Shown here: one piece after another, positions 17,111 through 25,138 of the stretch
Layout: each line of letters begins with the position of its first letter
Position numbering within the stretch: position 1 is the stretch's first letter
Source: Prevotella sp.
Lineage (GTDB): Bacteria > Bacteroidota > Bacteroidia > Bacteroidales > Bacteroidaceae
Length of the DNA stretch: 52,538 nucleotides
Reading direction: 5' to 3'
Assembly (NCBI GenBank): GCA_022511065.1
Contig: JAFLSG010000010.1
Location: 1 to 52,538 of the forward strand
Position numbers and translations under genes: made by a program
The notes under the pieces: model-generated
The model's input: the letters and a program-made list of their open reading frames with translations, nothing else
The model's database searches: none
What the model was told of the DNA's origin: nothing

Positions 17111-18097
17111 TATGGGAAGATGTTTCTTGCCGAGCAGGATAATCGGGTAGAGAAGCGCCACGATAATCATTGCAATCGGCAGGGCTTCATACCAATGGTA
17201 GCAGGGCACGCCATCGAGTTGGAAGAGTTTTTCGATAGCGAGATTAACCACTCCGATGACTTTCTCATGCAGCCCAATGATGACCAATGTACCGATGGAC
17301 AGATTGACGATAATTGGGGAAGAAAAGCCATTTAACAGCTTGCATCCGTACATCACTCCAAACAAGAAACCGATATTTACAGGGTAGAATAGGGAGATGT
17401 GAAGCAGATGATTGGCTGCATGGAGATGCCAATGGAAGAATAAGATGCTGACACTTAGGCAGAGAATCATGCTGATGAAGTCTCGTTTGGCGGTGATACC
17501 TCTAAACATCTGCCGCAGTCCAAATACATAACCGATGTAATAATAAGGCAGATTCCGGAATATTCCCATCGGGGTCAGATTCGGGGCAAAAGACCAATAC
17601 TTGTTGGCTGCATAGAGAAAGAATGAGATGACGCACAACGTTATCATGATTGTGTGCAGATACTTGGTGCGCCGGCAACCATCAATCAGCAGATGCATCA
17701 GCAGAATCGCAGGCAGATACCACAAGGGGCCGTTTAAGGGAAAGCAGAAATCATTCTCATGCTGGAGCAGGATAGCTCCCCATATTGGGCGCATTGCTAC
17801 AAACAAACTGGGCAATCCATCGTGCTCCAGATAGTATTTCAACAGCCAATAGGGATAGACAATGAGATTGTATGATATATAGGGCGCTACTAATCCGCGC
17901 CAATATTTCTGCCAATTTGCCTTCATGCTTCCCCGGTCTTTCTTCAGATATCCGGAGAGAAAGAAAAAGATGACGATGATAATGGCTTGCAGATAGCGAT
18001 AATAGAACCATTCCTGCGATTGGGGCAAATGGCAGAACACCACGGTGCTTGCAGCTATGGCTTTTGCCCAATCAATCCAGTTGATTCTCTGTTTCAT
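17093..18097 (-). CDS. Membrane acyltransferase, family 3
   Basis: A 334-aa integral membrane O-acyltransferase with about ten hydrophobic helices. The opening is typical of the family: INWIDWAKAIAASTVVFCHL with the catalytic-region His, then FFLSGYLKKDRG. It probably acetylates or succinylates a glycan residue at the membrane. The start at 18097 fits homologues, but the promoter element at 18102-18109 predicts a transcript start almost at the ATG, so the mRNA may be leaderless. The longer frame to 18241 would cross that element. It converges with and overlaps the GT4 gene at 15962. Confidence 0.9.
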   Translation of the reverse strand: MKQRINWIDWAKAIAASTVVFCHLPQSQEWFYYRYLQAIIIVIFFFLSGYLKKDRGSMKANWQKYWRGLVAPYISYNLIVYPYWLLKYYLEHDGLPSLFVAMRPIWGAILLQHENDFCFPLNGPLWYLPAILLMHLLIDGCRRTKYLHTIMITLCVISFFLYAANKYWSFAPNLTPMGIFRNLPYYYIGYVFGLRQMFRGITAKRDFISMILCLSVSILFFHWHLHAANHLLHISLFYPVNIGFLFGVMYGCKLLNGFSSPIIVNLSIGTLVIIGLHEKVIGVVNLAIEKLFQLDGVPCYHWYEALPIAMIIVALLYPIILLGKKHLPILLGKG

Positions 18098-18101
18098 GTT
18101 G

Positions 18102-18109
18102 CAAAAGTA
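18102..18109 (-). promoter_or_regulatory. Candidate promoter -7 element of the acyltransferase at 17093
   Basis: CAAAAGTA, read as TACTTTTG on the minus strand, lies only 4 bases from the ATG. The -33 box is not evident. Confidence 0.45.
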
Positions 18110-18153
18110 GTGTTTTTTTGTCCAATTTATGGATAAAAAAGGAAAAAATACAT

Positions 18154-18161
18154 TAATTTTG
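18154..18161 (+). promoter_or_regulatory. Promoter -7 element of the 18280-22297 operon
   Basis: TAATTTTG matches TAnnTTTG. It predicts a leader of about 110 bases before the GT2 gene at 18280, longer than others in this window. Confidence 0.55.
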
Positions 18162-18217
18162 CATCCTAAGAAACCTGCAACCCTCATCATAACGAGGCTG
18201 GTTAGCGTGCTAATAGC

Positions 18218-18259
18218 CAATGTTATTTTAATAAGGAGCAATGTTATTCTTATAAGAAG
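18218..18259 (+). repeat. Two tandem 21-bp imperfect repeats in the leader of the 18280 operon
   Basis: Units at 18218-18238 and 18239-18259 both begin CAATGTTATT, share the core ATAAG and end in AG, agreeing at 18 of 21 positions. A weaker partial third copy may start at 18260. They lie between the predicted transcript start and the ATG at 18280, so they could be protein- or RNA-level control sites, or simple slippage. Confidence 0.6.
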
Positions 18260-18279
18260 TAATTTTATGAATTGATATT

Positions 18280-19125
18280 ATGGCTTGGTATAGTAAGTAT
18301 TTGACGGTATATAACCGTCCTTTCCAAGACGTTCCGCTTGATACGGTAAAGGAAGTGCGTGAGCGGATTATGGCCATGCAAAGCAATCAGCCCGTGGTGT
18401 CCTTGGTGGTGATTGCTTATAATGAGGCGACACGTTTGGCTGCTTGCTTGTGGTCACTTAGCAACATTGCGACATCCTATCCTATTGAGATTCTGGGTAT
18501 AAACAATAATTCTGCCGATGAGACAGAACAAGTGTTCAAGGCCTTTGGCGTGAAGTGCATCACGGAAAAGAAGCAGAGTCCGGGATTTGCCCGTCAATGT
18601 GGAATACATAGTGCAAGCGGGAAGTATCATTTCTTCTTAGATGCGGATACGATGTATCCCCCGCAATATGTTAATCTGATGATGGGGAAATTGACTAAAC
18701 CTGGGGTTGCTTGTGTAAGTTCATTCTGGAGTTTCTATCCCGATGACCGCCATTCAAAGTTTTCCCTAACGCTGTTTGAATTCATACGCGATGCATTCCT
18801 CTATTTTCAGCATTTCAATCGCCCTGAGTTATGTGTCCGTGGTATGGTCTTTGCATTTAATACGGATTATCTGCATGATATAAAAATCCGCACGGATATA
18901 CGTCGTGGGGAGGATGGGTCATTAGCTTTGGAATTGAAGCAATATGGAAAAATAGCTTTCCTCTACCATCGAAAGGCGCGCGTAATGACGGGCTATGGAA
19001 CGCTGAATGAAGAATCCATGTGGCAAAGTCTTGTGAAACGCATTAAGATACAAAGTCGTGCATTGCCCGGTTTCTTCTTTAAGAAGAATCGGTATGAGGA
19101 CTCGGAAGAAAATTTGATACACTGA
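18280..19125 (+). CDS. Glycosyltransferase family 2, copy B of the duplicated GT2-GT4 module
   Basis: A 281-aa GT2 enzyme paralogous to the gene at 13852 along its whole length. Matching sites are VVIAYNEATRLAACLWSLSN, GINNNSADET, the D-x-D site FFLDADTMYPP and RRGEDGSLAL. Here FLDAD replaces FDVDT at the metal site. The C-terminus YEDSEENLIH mirrors copy A. It is the first gene of a four-gene operon (GT2, GT4, acyltransferase, acyltransferase) and lies 7 bases before its GT4 partner. Retention of the pair suggests that the two enzymes act on successive or shared substrates. Confidence 0.9.
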   Translation: MAWYSKYLTVYNRPFQDVPLDTVKEVRERIMAMQSNQPVVSLVVIAYNEATRLAACLWSLSNIATSYPIEILGINNNSADETEQVFKAFGVKCITEKKQSPGFARQCGIHSASGKYHFFLDADTMYPPQYVNLMMGKLTKPGVACVSSFWSFYPDDRHSKFSLTLFEFIRDAFLYFQHFNRPELCVRGMVFAFNTDYLHDIKIRTDIRRGEDGSLALELKQYGKIAFLYHRKARVMTGYGTLNEESMWQSLVKRIKIQSRALPGFFFKKNRYEDSEENLIH

Positions 19126-19132
19126 TTTCACC

Positions 19133-20245
19133 ATGAAAGTGCTCTTTATGTTCAGGTCACTCGCCATTTGGGGAGGTATAGAACGGGTGTTGGTTGAGAA
19201 AATGAACTACCTGGTCACCACGTTTGGCGAGGAGATTTATATGCTGACGACCGACCAAGGGCAGCATCCTGTGGCATATCCGTTGAATGATGACGTACAT
19301 TTTGAAGATTTGGATATCCGATTCCATCAGCAATACCGATATTCAGTCTTGCAAAGGCTGTGGAAAGCGAGGCAGTTGCGAAGGCTTTTTGAACAGCGAT
19401 TAGCAGAGCGAATCTCGCATATTCAGCCTGATGTGATTGTATGCACCACGGCAGATCCGGTAGCATCTATCGTGAAGGTAAAGGGAGATATACCGCTGGT
19501 TGTAGAGTCGCATTCCATTTTCACTCGCACTTTCGGGGAAAAGGGTATTCGCCAACGATGTGCGGCTTGGCTGCTAAAAAAAGGACTGAAAAAGACTGCC
19601 TGTGTGGTGGCGCTGACTGAAGGCGATGCTGTCGAGTGGCGTAAAATTCATCATGATGTGAGGGTTATTCCTGATATGGTGCATTTGGATAGTCCGAGTG
19701 ATGAGGGTGCTGCTTGTAAGCGGGTTATTTTTGTAGGGCGGCTTGACTATCAGAAGCGGGTGATGGACATCATTGACATCTGGCAGCGGGTACATCCGCA
19801 TTTCCCTGACTGGCAACTCGATATATACGGTGAGGGCGATGAGCAGGCTGAAGCGGAGCGGATGGCTTACGCTTTGAATATGAATATAAACGTGCATCAG
19901 CCCACGCAAAGGATTTTTGACCGCTATCGGGAGTCGACTTTTTTGGTTTCGGTGTCACTATTCGAACCGTTTGGCATGGTGATGCCCGAGGCGATGAGTT
20001 GTGGATTGCCCGTCATTGCCTACGATTGCCCTTATGGACCGGCTGACATCATTACGGATGGCACAGACGGATTTTTGATTGCGCAAGATGATAAGCAGGC
20101 GTTTGCCGACAGAATGTGTCAGTTGATGGCGGATGAAAATCTGCGTCGGCAGATGGGTGAGGCGGCTGTTTTGTCGGCACAACGATACTCTGCAGAGCGA
20201 ATTATGCCCCAGTGGAAACAACTTTTTGAGGAGATTATTCATTGA
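19133..20245 (+). CDS. Glycosyltransferase family 4, copy B of the duplicated GT2-GT4 module
   Basis: A 370-aa GT4 enzyme paralogous to 14735: GGIERVLVEKMNYLVTTFGE, VIFVGRLDYQKRVMDIIDIW, and donor site SLFEPFGMVMPEAMSCGLPV (E-x7-E kept). Both copies keep PYGPADII followed by DG. It is markedly more GC-rich than the related gene at 15962. Its stop TGA shares bases with the TTG start of the following acyltransferase gene, indicating tight translational coupling. Confidence 0.9.
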   Translation: MKVLFMFRSLAIWGGIERVLVEKMNYLVTTFGEEIYMLTTDQGQHPVAYPLNDDVHFEDLDIRFHQQYRYSVLQRLWKARQLRRLFEQRLAERISHIQPDVIVCTTADPVASIVKVKGDIPLVVESHSIFTRTFGEKGIRQRCAAWLLKKGLKKTACVVALTEGDAVEWRKIHHDVRVIPDMVHLDSPSDEGAACKRVIFVGRLDYQKRVMDIIDIWQRVHPHFPDWQLDIYGEGDEQAEAERMAYALNMNINVHQPTQRIFDRYRESTFLVSVSLFEPFGMVMPEAMSCGLPVIAYDCPYGPADIITDGTDGFLIAQDDKQAFADRMCQLMADENLRRQMGEAAVLSAQRYSAERIMPQWKQLFEEIIH

Positions 20246-21270
20246 AAACCGAGCGGATACAGTATATCGATGCCATGCGGGGATTCACCATGATTCTTGT
20301 GGTTTATTCCCATATCTGCGGCCTTTGTCTGGGCAATCGTGGGTTAGGCTACAATAATGTACTTTTCTTGTTTCGTCTGCCATGCTTCTTTTTCATTAGC
20401 GGTTGGTTGTTTTATCAGGTTGATCGCCAATGGAATAGCATTACTATAAAGAGCGTGGTTCGCCGCAAATTCATGGTGCAGATAGTGCCGACATTCATCT
20501 TTCTGCTTTTGCTGGCACCGCCGCCTTTATTCTTTAGCAGGCTCGGGGCAACGAAAGGCGGCTATTGGTTCACGTTTGTTCTCTTTGAGTTTTTCGTGCT
20601 GAACATCCTTTCAAATTGCATCAGCAAAAGAAAAAGCGATTGGTGGGGAACAGCTTTTGCGGTTCTTATCTCCGTTTCAGCCTTTTGCTACGATGTGTTC
20701 TACAATCGTTATTTCCGCGACTTGGGATGGATGACGGACTTGTTGGGCTTCCTTAGTTTCATGGCTTGGCGGTATTATCTGTTTTTCTTCCTCGGTACGT
20801 TGGCGAAGAAATATTTTGATGACTTCCTTCGCCTGACGGGGAAGCGCGCGGTTAGAATCATCGTCATCACGAGTTTCATCTGCATTGCCATGATGTCTCG
20901 CCCCGATGGTGTGCTTCTTTCTTATTTGATATTTGCCGTCGGTGGCATCCTGGGCATGGTGATGGTTTTCACCTTTTTTCGGGTTTTCGCCTCTTGGTTT
21001 ACCAAGGAGCGGCCTTTGGGCAGAGCCTTGCAATATGTTGGCACTCGGACACTTGACATTTATCTGCTCCATTATTTCCTGTTGCCCCGCTTCTTGCAAC
21101 CTTATGGCGCATGGCTTCAAACCTATGACAATCGGGCGCTCGAGGTAGTGGTGGTGCTGACACTTGCTTTGGCGGTTGTCGGACTATCATTGTTGGTGAG
21201 CAGTCTCATTCGTCTCAATCCATTCTTGGGGTATTGGCTCTTTGGCGTAAAATATGAACGGCAGAAGTAA
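20242..21270 (+). CDS. Membrane acyltransferase, family 3, with TTG start
   Basis: A 342-aa integral membrane acyltransferase. The family opening IQYIDAMRGFTMILVVYSHI comes within the first residues, followed by FFFISGWLFYQ and about ten hydrophobic segments. The start is TTG at 20242, overlapping the previous stop as TTGA. The next ATG (20271) would cut into the conserved opening, so TTG is preferred. Expected reaction: transfer of an acetyl or similar group to a sugar of the glycan. It overlaps the next gene by 17 bases. Confidence 0.88.
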   Translation: MKTERIQYIDAMRGFTMILVVYSHICGLCLGNRGLGYNNVLFLFRLPCFFFISGWLFYQVDRQWNSITIKSVVRRKFMVQIVPTFIFLLLLAPPPLFFSRLGATKGGYWFTFVLFEFFVLNILSNCISKRKSDWWGTAFAVLISVSAFCYDVFYNRYFRDLGWMTDLLGFLSFMAWRYYLFFFLGTLAKKYFDDFLRLTGKRAVRIIVITSFICIAMMSRPDGVLLSYLIFAVGGILGMVMVFTFFRVFASWFTKERPLGRALQYVGTRTLDIYLLHYFLLPRFLQPYGAWLQTYDNRALEVVVVLTLALAVVGLSLLVSSLIRLNPFLGYWLFGVKYERQK

Positions 21271-22297
21271 TCTTTCCCAATTCGAGGTCATTAGTCAGTT
21301 GCGCTTTCCGCTGATTGTCCTCGTCACCTATGCCCATAGCTATGGGGCTGTGGCGGTGGATTATAGTCTTTTGGTCTCTGATTGGAACACTTACGAATTC
21401 CTGAAACTGCTGATTAGTCAGACGCTTGTCAAGGTTGCCGTGCCTGTTTTCTTTATCATATCCGGCTATTTGTTTTTTGCAAATGTCGATGTGTTGGACT
21501 CTCGGGTCTATTTCAAGAAGATACGGCGTAGATTCTGGACGCTGCTTGTGCCTTATGTCGTCTGGAACTTCCTGATGGCAGTCAAGATGGGGCATATTGA
21601 TTGGAATGCCTTTTGGATATACTATGCGAAGGCTGGTGTGCAGATTGATTGGTTTGGTAATATGCAATTGATGACTGCTCCCTGCAATATGCCCCTTTGG
21701 TTCTTGCGCGATCTTATCATCGTTTCGTTGTTGTCACCTATTATATATATAGGCGTGTCCCGTTGGGGCACTTGGCTGTTAGCGGTACTTACCATCTTCT
21801 ATCTCTCCGGCATTTGCGCATTCATTCCGGGACTTTCTGCCTATGCCGTTTATTTCTTCTCGCTTGGTGCATTCTTTGGCATCCGAAAGATGGATTTTGT
21901 CGATATGGCAAAGCGGGCAGAGTTGTCTGTCTATGTCTTGTCCCTATGTTTGGGTATGGCGATGATGCTCACTTATCGCACCGTCATTTTCTCATCCCTG
22001 ATGCTCTGCTTCCGTATCGTTGGTGCTGTTGCAGCTTTCGCTTTGACAAGTCGCATCCTTTCCGCCACCTCTCGCCGTATTCCCCGATTGGTGGCTCAGC
22101 CCTCTTATTTCATCTATCTTGCCCACTATGTACTCTTCCTATCGTTCATCGACACCGCCTTTTTTCATTTCTTCGGCATATCTACGGCAGCCTACTCAAT
22201 CCATTATCTGCTTTGTCCGTTGATAAAAGTGGTATTGTTGGTTGGGGCATATATTGTGTACGACAAGATTCTCACGCTTTGCAGGAAATGGCGATAG
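21254..22297 (+). CDS. Membrane acyltransferase, family 3
   Basis: A 347-aa integral membrane acyltransferase, different in sequence from its neighbour: SQLRFPLIVLVTYAHSYGAV with the conserved His, VFFIISGYLFF, the short segment MPLWFLRDLIIVSL, and ten or so hydrophobic helices. It is the last gene of the 18280 operon. Its final 26 bases overlap the 3' end of the opposing GT4 gene at 22272. Confidence 0.88.
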   Translation: MNGRSNLSQFEVISQLRFPLIVLVTYAHSYGAVAVDYSLLVSDWNTYEFLKLLISQTLVKVAVPVFFIISGYLFFANVDVLDSRVYFKKIRRRFWTLLVPYVVWNFLMAVKMGHIDWNAFWIYYAKAGVQIDWFGNMQLMTAPCNMPLWFLRDLIIVSLLSPIIYIGVSRWGTWLLAVLTIFYLSGICAFIPGLSAYAVYFFSLGAFFGIRKMDFVDMAKRAELSVYVLSLCLGMAMMLTYRTVIFSSLMLCFRIVGAVAAFALTSRILSATSRRIPRLVAQPSYFIYLAHYVLFLSFIDTAFFHFFGISTAAYSIHYLLCPLIKVVLLVGAYIVYDKILTLCRKWR

Positions 22298-23462
22298 CAG
22301 CAAAGAAGTCGCGGGCATATTTTTCTTTATCGTATAGTGCAGAGCATTGAAGTGAAGCCTTGGCCATCCGCTCTTGCTTTTCAGGGTGTCGGTACAGGTC
22401 GAGAATGGCGTTTGCAAGGTCAGAGACAATGGTACTCTCGTTATTGTTTATGATTGTTGCTATTCCCTCGCATATTTCGGGTATTCCTCCACTACGGGTT
22501 GTGATGAGCGGGAGTCCTGCCGCCATAGCTTCTATGACGGTTAGTCCGAAAGGCTCTTCCCACATAGACGGAATTACGGCTATGTCTGCGGCTTTTAGAT
22601 ATGAAGGCATCTTTCCGTAGTCAATAAACCCGGTAAAAATCACTTTTTTGCGGATGCTACTTACTTCTTTTTCTAACTGCTGTATAAATGGGGTAGGCCG
22701 TTGATTGCTTCCGTAAGCGTTGGCTCCAATAATGAGAAGCCGTAAGTTAGGAATCTGAGTCTCCACTTGTTTGAAGGCTTGAAGAAGTTGTAATATGCCT
22801 TTTTCCCTGATTAACCTGCCACTATATGCAATTACAAAATCCTCTTCCGTCAGGTTGATGGTGTTTCGGGGAATTGGTTGGGCATTCCGAAATCTCTTGA
22901 TGTCAATGGCATTATGGACGGTAATGCTTTTCTTGTCGTTCGCCTCAATCGTGGCGACTTGCCTTGAAATATATTGGGAAATGTTGATGATGCGCGTTGC
23001 GGCATCATAGATTTCATGGCTCTGCCTTGTTGAACTATTCAGAAAATCGTTGTGCAGATGATATATAAGAGGCAAATCGCATCTCTTATGGAGTTTTAAG
23101 GCATATCCCGGTCGATTCTCTAAAATGATGATATCGAATGCTTGTTGGCAGAGATGTTTGTAGGCTTGTTCAAAAAAACACTCTACAGTATAATGGTAGT
23201 ATTCTTCAGAATGCGTGTGGCGATAGATGAGTTTCTTTAGTTTGGCAATGTAATTGTTTGTTTTGATATAGTGGTAATGATTCGCTTCCGACTTTAATGC
23301 GGGATGCCGTGTTACTTTAGTATGCCAGATGCTATATACCGTGATGTCGTGCAGTTTGTAGCGGTCATTATACTCTAAGTAGAAATCTATGAGATTTTCC
23401 ACAGCTCCGCCCTGTACGGCAGGTACAGGCAGAACGCCAGATGTCAGTATCGCAATCTTCAT
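22272..23462 (-). CDS. Glycosyltransferase family 4
   Basis: A 396-aa GT4 enzyme. The start MKIAILTSGVLPVPAVQGGA contains the acceptor-site Gly-Gly loop. Later come VIAYSGRLIREKGILQLLQA and the donor signature MWEEPFGLTVIEAMAAGLPL (E-x7-E). The start at 23462 is the typical beginning of the family; the frame open to 23684 lies within the preceding gene. It lies 22 bases after the DUF6078-like gene and shares its promoter. It converges with the plus-strand acyltransferase operon. Confidence 0.9.
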   Translation of the reverse strand: MKIAILTSGVLPVPAVQGGAVENLIDFYLEYNDRYKLHDITVYSIWHTKVTRHPALKSEANHYHYIKTNNYIAKLKKLIYRHTHSEEYYHYTVECFFEQAYKHLCQQAFDIIILENRPGYALKLHKRCDLPLIYHLHNDFLNSSTRQSHEIYDAATRIINISQYISRQVATIEANDKKSITVHNAIDIKRFRNAQPIPRNTINLTEEDFVIAYSGRLIREKGILQLLQAFKQVETQIPNLRLLIIGANAYGSNQRPTPFIQQLEKEVSSIRKKVIFTGFIDYGKMPSYLKAADIAVIPSMWEEPFGLTVIEAMAAGLPLITTRSGGIPEICEGIATIINNNESTIVSDLANAILDLYRHPEKQERMAKASLQCSALYDKEKYARDFFAAIAISCKA

Positions 23463-23484
23463 ATTAACCGTAAGTAGGTAATCT

Positions 23485-23922
23485 TTACCACAAATAGTCT
23501 TCGGTCTCCGTATCGAACTTGAGCGGTTGAGTCCACCCGAATTGTTGGCAGACGCTTTGGATATCAGCCAACACCTTGGGTACGATAGGGTGGTCACCGC
23601 GATGATACTTGTAATAAGTGGCGCGGCATGAGTGGCTGATAAGGGTGTTCTTAATGGCCCGCTCAATGCTGTTGGGCATATCATGATAGAAATGCTTCAT
23701 ACCCACAGGCATACGTTGCGGGCGGTTGTCGCGGAAATGCTCACAACTACCATCCAGACTTTTGGCGTAATGCGGACTGATGCAGGTAGTGATATGCTGA
23801 TTTGGGTCAGTAAATGTACCTACTTCCCAACGCAGACACTGGGCATGGCGTGGGCAATGATTGTTGTAACAACAAAGGTATGTGGCTGCTTTCTCGCGGA
23901 AAAGCGTTTCCTTATCTTTCAT
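23485..23922 (-). CDS. DUF6078-like cysteine-containing protein (145 aa)
   Basis: A small soluble protein without signal peptide or membrane segment. A Cys/His cluster near the N-terminus (YLCCYNNHCPRHAQCLRWEV) with C-C-x5-C-x5-C spacing looks able to bind metal, and a further Cys lies in ITTCISPHYAKS. The C-terminal half is basic and helical. I believe it belongs to DUF6078, a Bacteroidetes family without known role; this is from memory. It has its own full consensus promoter and is co-transcribed with a glycosyltransferase inside the glycan locus, so a regulatory role there is possible. Confidence 0.7.
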   Translation of the reverse strand: MKDKETLFREKAATYLCCYNNHCPRHAQCLRWEVGTFTDPNQHITTCISPHYAKSLDGSCEHFRDNRPQRMPVGMKHFYHDMPNSIERAIKNTLISHSCRATYYKYHRGDHPIVPKVLADIQSVCQQFGWTQPLKFDTETEDYLW

Positions 23923-23954
23923 ATCGTAAAAGCACTATTTGAACTATCTATCTG

Positions 23955-23986
23955 CAAAGATAGTCATTTTATGTGGACAAAGCAAA
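23955..23986 (-). promoter_or_regulatory. Promoter of the DUF6078-like gene and GT4
   Basis: On the minus strand, TTTG (CAAA at 23983-23986), 20 bases, then TATCTTTG (CAAAGATA at 23955-23962) gives a full match, 33 bases before the start codon. Confidence 0.78.
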
Positions 23987-24043
23987 CTATAGGCAGGCAA
24001 ATTCACCGAATTGCAGTATATTTCTTGGTTGTATTCAGTAATT

Positions 24044-24100
24044 ATACAACTTGTATATGGTGTGAATACAAGTTGTATACAGCCATTTTACAATGGCTGT
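24044..24100 (-). terminator. Double hairpin downstream of the acyltransferase at 24122
   Basis: Two perfect hairpins stand side by side. In one, ATACAACTTGTAT at 24044-24056 pairs with 24066-24078 (13 bp, 9-base loop). In the other, ACAGCCATT at 24079-24087 pairs with 24092-24100 (9 bp, 4-base loop). They lie just after the stop of the acyltransferase on the minus strand. There is no clear U-run, so this may be a processing or attenuation structure instead of a simple terminator. Confidence 0.55.
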
Positions 24101-24121
24101 GAAGAAACATTTGTATTAGAA

Positions 24122-25120
24122 TTAATGGAATATGATTTTTTCAATACGTTTATTACTGTGCAGTAAAAGGGAAAGAAGGTATCCTCCAATAATGGCTATG
24201 ATGGTTTGAATGATTGCAGTTGTAATTAGTGTTTCTTCTTGAGACAACAGTCCATTTGGAATATACCCGGCAATTTGTTGGCCCCAAAAGAGGAAAAGTC
24301 CCTCGATGCAGAAGATGGTGAGTGAGTGTTGTCCGATGTGTTGCAATCCTTTGCCGACAACGCAACCTTGAAGGAGTCTTGACAAAGCAAGGAGTAATAT
24401 ACTGCCGGTAATGGCAGCAAAGAGATAGGCAATCATGGATGGTCCGTACATACGCACGGACAGATTGATGTCGTGGCAAAGTGGCAGGAGGAGTAGATAA
24501 GCGATGATGGCAAGTAGCACGATTGGTGCTGGATTTCTTTTGGTGAAGCAATCGGGGAAATTTCGGCGAAATGTAGTGCCGGCATACATGACGATGGCCA
24601 TAAGGAATGCCGTGTCAATGCTCCACGGAAGAAGTATGGGAATAAATTCCATCCCAACTGTAATGACAAGGTATAGAGAGATGATATAATATCGATATCG
24701 GGGATGATAAACAATTAAATAGTATAGTAGGTATGCAATTACCATACAGGTCAGAAACCACATAGGGTAGTTGCCGACAACAAAAAGCTGGCAAATATCA
24801 GTTCTCGTGCCCAAAGGATAGAGACAATAGCGTGAGTAAAGCACTCCGAGAATTGCTCGAAGAATGAAATCGTGGAAATAGAGGATAAGGACGAGGTTGA
24901 AAAATAAATATGGTTTGAGCAATTTGATGGCATGGCGCGCGAAATTGTCCTTTAGGCTAATATCCTTTTTTGAGGAAGTATATCCTGCGCAAAAGAAAAA
25001 GACAGGAACATAGAACGCTAATGCGTAAAACATCAAATCTGGATATACGGTATGAGAATACACGACCAGAATAATGCCAAGTCCTTTGGCTATGTCAATA
25101 TAATCAAGTCGTTCTTTCAT
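24122..25120 (-). CDS. Membrane acyltransferase, family 3 (fucose 4-O-acetylase-like)
   Basis: A 332-aa integral membrane acyltransferase: LDYIDIAKGLGIILVVYSHT with catalytic-region His, YVPVFFFCAGYTSSKKDI, MWFLTCMVIAYLLYY and about ten hydrophobic helices. The opening is of the type annotated as fucose 4-O-acetylase. Its position right after a GT11 fucosyltransferase-like gene (18 bases, same strand) makes acetylation of fucose an attractive but unproven idea. Confidence 0.88.
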   Translation of the reverse strand: MKERLDYIDIAKGLGIILVVYSHTVYPDLMFYALAFYVPVFFFCAGYTSSKKDISLKDNFARHAIKLLKPYLFFNLVLILYFHDFILRAILGVLYSRYCLYPLGTRTDICQLFVVGNYPMWFLTCMVIAYLLYYLIVYHPRYRYYIISLYLVITVGMEFIPILLPWSIDTAFLMAIVMYAGTTFRRNFPDCFTKRNPAPIVLLAIIAYLLLLPLCHDINLSVRMYGPSMIAYLFAAITGSILLLALSRLLQGCVVGKGLQHIGQHSLTIFCIEGLFLFWGQQIAGYIPNGLLSQEETLITTAIIQTIIAIIGGYLLSLLLHSNKRIEKIIFH

Positions 25121-25138
25121 ATTGTTTCTTTAATGCAA

